A stretch of DNA of 64,000 nucleotides from assembly GCA_963693315.1 (NCBI GenBank), contig OY856186.1:459481360-459545359 (forward strand), given 5' to 3'. This document shows, one piece after another, positions 56,361 through 64,000 of this stretch. Each line of letters starts with the position of its first letter. Positions within the stretch are counted from its first letter, which is position 1. A model generated the notes under the pieces. That model was given only the letters and a program-made list of their open reading frames with translations, ran no database searches and was not told the DNA's origin. This stretch comes from Diogma glabrata. Taxonomy: Eukaryota > Arthropoda > Insecta > Diptera > Cylindrotomidae. The position numbers were made by a program, and so were the translations under genes.

Positions 56361-57583
56361 CAGCTAAAAAGATTATGGTAAATATGTTTAAAAAAATTTA
56401 AAAAATTCTGTTAACTGATGTAAACATAATTTAAGAATGCTCTTGAATCTTTAAAACTATTGATCATCGGCAATCTTACTTCCGTTCAAAATAATGTTGA
56501 AAATCTCGTAATAAACATTTTCTTATCCTTCGTATCCCTCCTTGCCTGTACGCCTATTCTGACATTTCTCTGTGAAATGGGAATTGAGAAAAAAGTGACA
56601 CGGTATACTAGTTATGAACAAATTGCTAGAATTTTTACCTAAATTCCTATATCACGATGTACCGGGATACTGTAGTTTTTTAATTGTATTTCAAAATTTT
56701 CAAGATTTTAAATGATTCGAACAATAAAAAAGTCGAAGCGGAGAAAGAAGCTTCAAACGAAAAATTATCTGATTCGGATGATGACGATTTACAGTTATTC
56801 GAAACAAAATTTGTTTTTGGTTTACGGGTTTGACAACCCCACTGCCTAGCCAAGGTGTCTATTTTCTTCCCATACTCTTCTATACTCCAGCAGCCAGCAG
56901 TGCTCTCAAAGATGGTACTCACCGAGCGCAAAAATTTAAAAAAAATTTCTGTAATGTACATACATACATCAACTAAAATTATAATTTTGATACATCAGTG
57001 CTCCAATGTATGTGCGCTAAAATGCGAAAAAAGTGATTGGTTTTTCATTGATATATCCTTTAATTTTTAAGCTAGCGGATCCCCATCATTTTGTAGAGAA
57101 TTTTAAGAACTACAAAAGACAGTATAAATTTATTTCAAGCTTTTCGTTTTTAAAAGGTGTGAGCTGCAAGGGGTCAAAGAAGGTACTATTCGCATGCAAC
57201 ACATACTTTGAATGGCCGTATCTCATTTATTTTTTGGAAAAAGCAAAATATAGAAAAAGCAAAATTTTTAAAAACACCTACATTTTTGCACTTCAGCAAT
57301 TTTTACATATCATTCTTAGTTTTTGAGTTATTTAAAAAAGAATGAAAATTTTTGAGAAATAACGAAAATGCTATTTTCACTTTAAAACCAAATTTTTTTC
57401 ATATCTAAGCATCCTTAACCGGTTTAAATTCTAGAATGTATTGCTGGTACATAAATAAAGTAAATTGTAAATCGTTAACGATTAGTTTCAAATGGCGGGG
57501 TGTGTTTTCGGTGCTTTTTAAGCCAACACAAATAGAAAGTGATTTTAGTTTTGTTATAACTTGTCATGCAAGTGACTTTTATC
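56361..57583. other. Interval with an acidic coding-like stretch, unassigned
   Basis: About 56697-56832 reads on the + strand as an open, acidic segment (KKVEAEKEASNEKLSDSDDD), but no splice structure or family could be shown. The antisense 93-codon frame (56680-56961) is an alternative. The rest is unremarkable. Confidence 0.3.
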
Positions 57584-58137
57584 AGTAGGGGGAAGTGGGG
57601 ATAGTATAAACATGGGGCAACTGTAAACAGTTTTAATTTCCCTCACAAAACATCAATCAAAAAATTCGACAAAAATATCACAGATGTCGCTTCGATCGAC
57701 TACACACCAGGAGAATTTGACCGCTGAAGTCAGTCTAGTTCAAAAGTTATTGGTGAATAGGTGTTTCGGCAACCCAAAAGTAAATATTTTTTTTTTTTTG
57801 TAAAACTCGAATAACTTTTTTTACCATCATATGTTTAAAAATATTCCAACATGTTTTGATAGCTGAAATATTCAAGAAACATAATATTTCTTTGTTTTAG
57901 CCAAATTTTAGATCTTGGAATATTTTTTCAAACCATAACCCTAAAATCGCCACGTGGGGCACATATAAACAAAAAAAAAATGGGATAGTATAAGCGCGTT
58001 TATATGTGCCGTATGGTATGGCTATATGGTATACGTATGGTTTCCCGTTTCAATTTTGATATTGATTTGCAAAACCTAAACATACGATGAGATTGAATTT
58101 TTGCTTTTTTCTTTATAATTTTCAACCTGAATTTTAG

Positions 58138-58390
58138 TCCAGTAAATAAAGGTTAAAAGGTCGCAAAAATCCTGTCGCGGACGGGACCTGGCGGAAATTG
58201 TTGGTCTTACCGAGTACTTTGACGTGAGCAAAATTACCTTGGGGTTCCGACCCTGTGAGCCTGGAAAATGGCCCTCAAAGTGTCAGAAGTAGTTTCCAGG
58301 CCATATCTCCGGAAATATGGCAGTTAGGGTATTCCTGTTTAGCCAGAAATGAAGGTGAGCTAATTATCTACAGAAATTGTCCTATTCATT
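58138..58390 (+). repeat. Left inner arm of the palindromic element
   Basis: About 253 bp that recur inverted at 60601-60863 with only a few mismatches, including GGACGGGACCTGGCGGAAAT-like and ATCTCCGGAAATATGGCAGT blocks. GC content is clearly higher than in the surroundings. Confidence 0.9.
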
Positions 58391-59284
58391 TTTATCGTAA
58401 ACCCGATAGTTTCCGAGATAACGGACTCGAACCTTGTCCTGCATTTTTCTCTTCATCATGGAGCCAGAACGCCGCTTTACACGTATTTACTAAGGAGCGG
58501 CGGACAAACTAGCGGATAACTCGGTCAAAATTCAATATTTTTCGATGATTCAAAATTCATGTGAAAGAAAAAACCCGTGCCTGTCACATCCTGTGATAAA
58601 ATTCCTGTTATCACGTTTGTAAGCGAGTGCAAACGGCGGTCAAAGTTTCTTTTTATCCGGTTTTCTGACGCTGTTTTAAATTTATTCATATTTTTTTTAA
58701 AAATTGTGTTTTTATATGTTTCTTTCTTGATTATTGTACCTGGGGGGGCCTTGAAACATCTCAGAAAGTTTGCCACAGTTGCTTTCTCGCACTTTTAAAC
58801 AAAAGGGAATTTATTAATTTCCATTTTGAGGACTTTCATGGAGTTTCGGAAAGTCCGCGGAAAATCATTAATAAAAGATTTATTGTCTATCGAAGTGCCT
58901 TATAAGTTACAGCAATTTGTAGCTTAGAATGTCTAGTTTAAAGTTGATTTTACGCCCACACGGGAAAAAAACTGGCCAAGTTTTTCAGACACTTTTTTTT
59001 CTTTCCGAGGAATGTTTTGGGTATTGTTACTTACATAAAAGTAAAGCTGAGATTCTCAGCTTTCCATTGATATAAATAATGTCATTGATTCTAATGCACA
59101 AAAAAAAAATAGAAAAAGTTTCTCTGAAATTATTTATGATAATTTCCTCTTTTTTTCTGCTTCACGTGGCGGAGCGTATATTACGTGTATAAGATCGGTC
59201 CGCGCAGGCGCGCACACATGGCACACACACACTGGCTTCACGCGTCCCTCGTGGACTTATATTGTTATTTTTTATCGTCAACAA

Positions 59285-59796
59285 TAGTACATTATGATGC
59301 TAGGACGTAAAGCTAAAGATTTTGGACGGATGTGGAGTTTGCAAATCGAGGCGCTAGCCGAGATTTGCACCCACATTAAGTCCAAAATAGCTTACGTCCG
59401 TGCATCATATACTATTTTTTATTCGCCGCAAGCAAAATATTGTAAAAAATTTTGTTTATTCTAAATTAAAATTTTAAAATTTCATAAATTTTAAAATAAA
59501 AATATGTGGAACAAGTAACCTTTGACAAAATATTTATTATTTTTTCAAAATTATTGTGTAGCTATGACAACAAATGATAACAACTATTTTAATTGGAGAA
59601 TGAATTGAATTGAATGCTTGGTTGCTTTGATTGCTTTGGTAAAACATTTTATTTTTCATAGAATTTAAACAAATACAAATGCTTTTTACTTTTTTGGACG
59701 TAGCTATGACAACAAAATAAACAGTTGAAAAGTGATACTTTAAGGCCACAAATCACAGTAATAAAGTAACATTTTAATATGTAGGCGAATAAAAAA
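59285..59796 (-). mobile_element. Dispersed repeat family X, copy 2 (uninterrupted)
   Basis: Reverse-complement relative of 25031-25290 plus 25750-25991. It lacks the 458-bp segment present in copy 1, so it is the empty site. It contains the fold-back around GGCGCTAGCC (about 59358). Confidence 0.8.
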
Positions 59797-60600
59797 ACAT
59801 TTTGTAGACCATTTGATTGCTGAAAATTTTCTGTTTTGTTGGAAATCAATATTTATAAAAAAAAAATCTGGACAAAAAGTGGACTTTTGGTGCTATTTGG
59901 AAATTATTTGGTGCTGTTTAAAAGTTAGAGTTGCTGTTTCAATTTTTGGAGCAAGGGTAAGGAACAGTTAATCTCTTTGATTGTCCCAGAGGTAAATTTG
60001 TTGAGCATTACAATGCTGGAACAACTTTATCATAAATGAGTGCAAGTTGAAGTTTGAAAAATTATAAAAGTGCTTGAACATGAAGATGAGCTGAACGAAT
60101 CTTGGTGGACGCCAGCGTCCAGCAAAATTTTCCAACTCGTTTTGATTCCAATGTTTATTTTCAAGGGCCCGAATGAACGGAGTGCAAGCTGAAGTGCGTT
60201 TAGTTATGATGAAGATGAACTTGAAGAATCTTTTCTGACGCCGGCGTCTACTCGTTAGAAGCAACTTTAATCTCCGAGTCAAGGATTCACATGTGTTTAC
60301 ATTCGTTATGTGACCTTTATTTATTATGTTATATGACCATTATTTGTTATTTACCTTCTCAATATTTGCACGGCGACTGATCCTTCCTATGCTCCTATAT
60401 GGCCGCGATAATTTCGCAAATACAACGAGGAAGCCATTGTCATTTGCAGGTCAAATTTTTCAGGCCAAAACATGGAGCTGTGGGTATTTCCAAGCCCTCA
60501 GTTCTCAAATTTGATGAGAATCTGGCGCTTTTTCATGGTCTCAAATTTGACAATTTTTCACTACCCGTTATTGCAAAAAGCATCAATGTTGCGAAAAAAA

Positions 60601-60863
60601 TGAATAGGACAATTTCTGTAGATAATTAGCTCACCTTCATTTCTGGCTAAACAGGAATGCCCTAACTGCCATATTTCCGGAGATATGGCCTGGAAGCTAC
60701 TTCTGACACTTTGAGGGCCATTTTCCAGGCTCACAGGGTCGGAACCCCAAGGTAATTTTTCTCACGTCAAAGTACTCGGTAAGACCAACAATTTCCGCCA
60801 GGTCCCGTCCGTGACAGGATTTTTGCGAGCTTTTGATCCTTTTCGACCTTTATTTACTGGACT
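60601..60863 (-). repeat. Right inner arm of the palindromic element
   Basis: Inverted partner of 58138-58390. It ends in CCTTTATTTACTGGAC, matching the start of the left arm. Confidence 0.9.
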
Positions 60864-61272
60864 ATTTATTGAGGTTTTACAACAATCGAAAAATATTGTT
60901 TTTTGTAAAGAAATATATATGTTATATGCTTATATATATTGTTTGAAGCACAATAAATAATAAAAAATTTAAAAAAAAGTACTTTATGAATTTTATTGTG
61001 TTTTTTTTTGGGTGTTTATATGTGCCCCATACAAAAATGCTCATTGTTTATAAGTACCCCACCAGTGGGGATACTTTAAACGAGAAACATAATGTTTTGA
61101 AATTCAAAATTTTTATACTTAATGTTTAGTTACGTAATTAAAAAAAATAGTTTTATGTAGTAAAGATATGAAATTTTACAATGAAACAGTTTTTAAGTAA
61201 AAATGTTTTATGGTTTTAAAGTTATTGAGCTTTAAGTACAAACTGTTTATACCATCCCCACTTCCCCCTACT

Positions 61273-62969
61273 CATTTTAAAAGTTTTTTAAGTTTTTCAA
61301 AAAACAAATTAAATAACATTTTCCGAAACAACTAACTATTTTCCCGTTATTCAACGTTTAATGTTTCGATATAGTCTACATGCACAAGCCATAAATCAGT
61401 TAGTATTGGGTTTATAGCAGAGTTTACAATTTTATTTTATTCGAGCACCTATTTCACTCCTCAAAATAGTATTCAGAAATTAAAATGTTTATAATTTCAA
61501 TATCGTTTTTCCTCGAAGAGCAACACTTTTTATTTATTTATTCAATTTCACTCCTTTACAGTTTGATGATTTGAGGAATTGTTGTTGTTGAAATCACAAC
61601 ACCAATTTACTTTAGTTAGAATATTTATTGATTAAAATATCTTTTCATATTTAGAACAAAATACAATTTATTGATTGTTAATTTAATCCGTTACAATGGC
61701 GTTTGTTAATTTTATGCATGCAAAATTAATACATACTTTGAAAGCACTTTAGCAAAATAGTTATTGATTGGTGAAGTCGCAAAATAAAAGTGAAGTTTCT
61801 ATTTTCGTTTACCGCCAACCAAAAATGGCAAAGAAAATCCATTGTACTAAATTTGATTTTCGATTTCGAATTGATTGAATTAATCGTAGCAAGGTTCGCA
61901 GATGGTTCTTGTCACGAGTATTTAGGAGGAAAATCAGTATATAATATTAATTTTTTTTTTTCAATAAAATGTGTTGTGTAATAGGGATTAGAATGTGTAT
62001 CACAACAACACATTAAAAACCTTTTATGACCCAGGTTACAAAACAACATGCGTTCTGAGATGTTTTTTTAAATAATAGATAACTGTACAATAAATTATAT
62101 TATATATTAAAATATGACATAGACCAACATGAAAGGATAGAGAAAAAAGATTAAACCAAGAACTTTCCATATCTAGCAGTTAACAAGAAGTAAAATTTGC
62201 AGGAACAAAACTAAAATTACTTCATCATGTAACGCACTATCTGCCTCAATGATTAAAGTTCAGGAAGAAAGTGTAAATTTTATTAAAGTCTGTGGCGAAC
62301 ATTTAAATTAAAAATAGCGTAGCATCATGAAGTAATATATCATAACTAAGATTGAGAGTCCTACCGTTGACTGATGGATAGATAACATCAGTCAAACCAA
62401 TGATCCGTTCTGAACAAATCGTTGTTTGCACTGACCGATTAAAAAAAGCAATTACAAACTCATCTTTGCTTTTTATAACAGAATAGCAAATAAATTTAAA
62501 TTTATTCATTAAAATTTAATTTTATTGCCAATAAATAAAATTGAAAATCAAAACATATCAAGCTGAGTATGACAAAATGTTAGACACTTGAACGAAAATA
62601 ATGAAATCATTTGTTAAAATTATTGAATTAAAATGACAAGTGGGCGGTGGTGAATTCGATTGAATGGAAAAAAATGATTATTTTTAATATTTTTTTTGCG
62701 CTAAGTCACCGTGACGAAGAAATTTAGATGCTATAGATATAAATTCTTTGTCATATTTAGATAAATATTTCTGGATTGTTGAAAATGTGTATATTCAAGA
62801 AGAGATTATGATTTTGATTGAAATATTAGTGATGTTGTTTAGAAAACATAAAAGAATTTTATGTGGTTGATGGTACTTGATAGTTAGGGTGAGTTAATGA
62901 AGAGGATTAAGGAATTGATTGATGTCTATACCCATTTTATTGTGATATCTAGATATAGCGGCCACGGTA
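61273..62969. other. AT-rich interval, nothing recognised
   Basis: No supported gene. The frames at 61790-61981 and 62303-62509 have no recognisable domain. Confidence 0.4.
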
Positions 62970-64000
62970 TGAATAAAGGATTTTTTGTCTAACCGATACA
63001 TTTCAGTATCTATAGATGGGTTTTCTTCTGAGTCTAAATTAATTAACGCTGATGTACCCCAAGGCTCAGTTTTATCCCCCATTCTATTTTTAATTAACTT
63101 CCCGATATGGGAAGTTATTGTTTTTGGGTCCATTTTCGAAATCGGAATTTTTATGATATCTTTACGTTTCATGACCTCCTGAAACTGTTTATACTATTTT
63201 TAGCAGGCAGTGTGTGTGTATCGCTGTATGTAGACAAATTTTTGCCCAACACTTTCTCAACAAAGGATGGGTCGATTTTAACGAAAATGGTCGCAATCGA
63301 TGTATCTCGGCGTAACTAAGAGCCCTGTCCTTTTCTAGCGAAATAAATTATTTGTTTTTTAGTGGTTTCCAAAAAACTGAAAATCATCTCTTGCAAATAT
63401 CATGAGATTAAATAATGCTATCAAGATCATGAAACTTCCATATTGTTTGTCATCATGTCAGCCATTTATAATGACATTTGTATAATAAACAATTGCTATC
63501 TTACTTTTTGAATTTTTTAAGAAAATGTGAAAAAACTACGTGTTGTTTTCGTTACGCAAACGCATGATATCTATGTAGATGAAACTTTGGTATGTAAATG
63601 AGCTGCAGACGCATACGGACTTACTTGAATGAAATGACGATTAATTGCAAGTCTTAGAAAGAGAATTTCAATTTATTAAAGTTTTAAGAAAATATCTTTA
63701 TGTTTCCTATTTAACTTAACGGGAAATTCTTGAATCTTGGCGTGGCCGCTATGGTCACACCCTACCCTACTAGTTTATATATTATTTAAAGAACTGTTGA
63801 AAATCACCAGTAACCCAATAAATAGTTTTGCAGACGACAGTATACTGCACAAGCCATTCGACCCTCTAACTTCAAAGGGTAATCTGTATGAACGAATAAA
63901 TCCCGACCGGAGAGAGGCTGCCATAAATGTTAATGATGACCTAGAAAAACCGCCGATTGGGGTGACAAAAATTTGGTCAATTTTAATTCCACTAAAACAC
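62970..64000 (+). pseudogene. LINE RT fragment, interrupted, running off the window
   Basis: 62985-63096 encodes SNRYISVSIDGFSSESKLIN followed by ADVPQGSVLSPILFL, and 63777-64000 continues with KITSNPINSFADDSILHKPF and onward with no stop to the window edge. Together they are the GVPQGS-to-FADD region of a Jockey/CR1-type RT, with the catalytic Asp pair in the second piece. About 680 bp of unrelated DNA separates them. The upstream part of the RT is missing. The antisense 92-codon frame at 62894-63172 is a shadow of this. Confidence 0.8.
63093..63776. mobile_element. Insertion in the LINE RT, class unknown
   Basis: Starts after TTAATTAA with the small palindrome CTTCCCGATATGGGAAG, followed by a moderately GC-richer stretch (GGTCCATTTTCGAAATCGGA). 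The right boundary is near ACTAG (63768-63772). A CGGGAA at 63720-63725 could be an inner inverted match to the left tip. No coding sequence was recognised. Confidence 0.5.

Larger units (their letters stand above)
57584..61272. mobile_element. 3.7-kb palindromic TIR element
   Basis: Inverted ends AGTAGGGGGAAGTGGGGATA (57584) and its counterpart ending CCCCACTTCCCCCTACT (61272). A second inverted motif, GGCACATATAAAC / GTTTATATGTGCCCC, lies at about 57957 and 61014. Long inner arms are at 58138-58390 and 60601-60863. The centre holds a copy of family X (59285-59796). No transposase was recognised. The 85-codon frame at 58255-58512 lies in an arm and is probably not a gene. Target duplication not resolved. 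Confidence 0.7.

Noticed and set aside
56680..56961. 93-codon minus-strand frame with a GTGAGTA donor at one end
   Set aside because: The Ser/Phe-rich part looks like the complement of an acidic + strand frame, and no acceptor or homology was found. Neither strand could be chosen.
58255..58512. 85-codon frame in the palindromic element
   Set aside because: Located in an inverted-repeat arm, no recognisable domain, and the same DNA recurs inverted without preserving a matching frame.
62894..63172. 92-codon minus-strand frame
   Set aside because: It is the antisense shadow of the PVPQGS region of the + strand reverse transcriptase fragment.

Overview
The window looks like AT-rich, repeat-dense arthropod (most likely insect) genomic DNA from inside a long intron, rather than a gene-rich locus. 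The signs are RTE-like, Jockey-like and CR1/Jockey-superfamily LINEs, a BEL/Pao remnant, hAT, mariner and Harbinger-like DNA elements, and a Helentron/HINE-like family. There is no bacterial-type gene organisation, and no species can be named from the sequence alone. Host coding sequence is scarce: one convincing 69-bp coiled-coil exon on the + strand (19003-19071), a textbook-looking recursive splice site on the same strand (56351-56356), and a weaker minus-strand exon candidate (42588-42733).

Layout. 1-2241: unassigned. 2242-4908: 5'-truncated RTE-like LINE with one frameshift and a poly(A) tail. 5125-8925: dead hAT transposase gene (GTF2IRD2/ZBED-like) split by a 2.15-kb TIR element (5493-7641), which itself holds two large fold-backs, and by a short MITE (8021-8230). 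12337-13642, 22515-24407 and 52313-56131: three copies of one Helentron/HINE-like family. 14369-16090: BEL/Pao remnant. 19003-19071: host exon. 20544-22179: fold-back with a mariner-type MITE in one arm. 25031-25991 and 59285-59796: two inverted copies of another repeat. 28878-35763: 6.9-kb TIR transposon carrying a decayed transposase gene and hosting an apparently intact LINE (954-aa endonuclease/reverse transcriptase, minus strand). 36105-37530: about 285-bp tandem repeats. 38060-40070: decayed LINE RT cut by two DNA elements, one of which carries a Jockey endonuclease fragment. 57584-61272: large palindromic TIR element. 62970-64000: another interrupted RT.

The most notable structure is at 46655-51796. 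A 453-bp satellite unit is present as five head-to-tail copies followed by six inverted copies, forming a palindrome of about 5 kb flanked by a 15-bp direct repeat. Each unit contains a complete hammerhead ribozyme core: GUC cleavage site, CUGAUGA, GAAA, a 7-bp stem III, a long stem II and a minimal palindromic stem I. Eleven such motifs are present (five on -, six on +). Hammerhead-bearing satellites and retrozymes are known in other animals. This unit, its inverted arrangement and its tiny self-complementary stem I look worth following up as a possible undescribed self-cleaving satellite RNA family.

The transposable elements form readable nests with target-site duplications. The deepest is HINE-like element > Jockey LINE (9-bp TSD) > hAT element (8-bp TSD) plus a separate 85-bp insert (9-bp repeat). 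This gives a relative insertion history for the locus.
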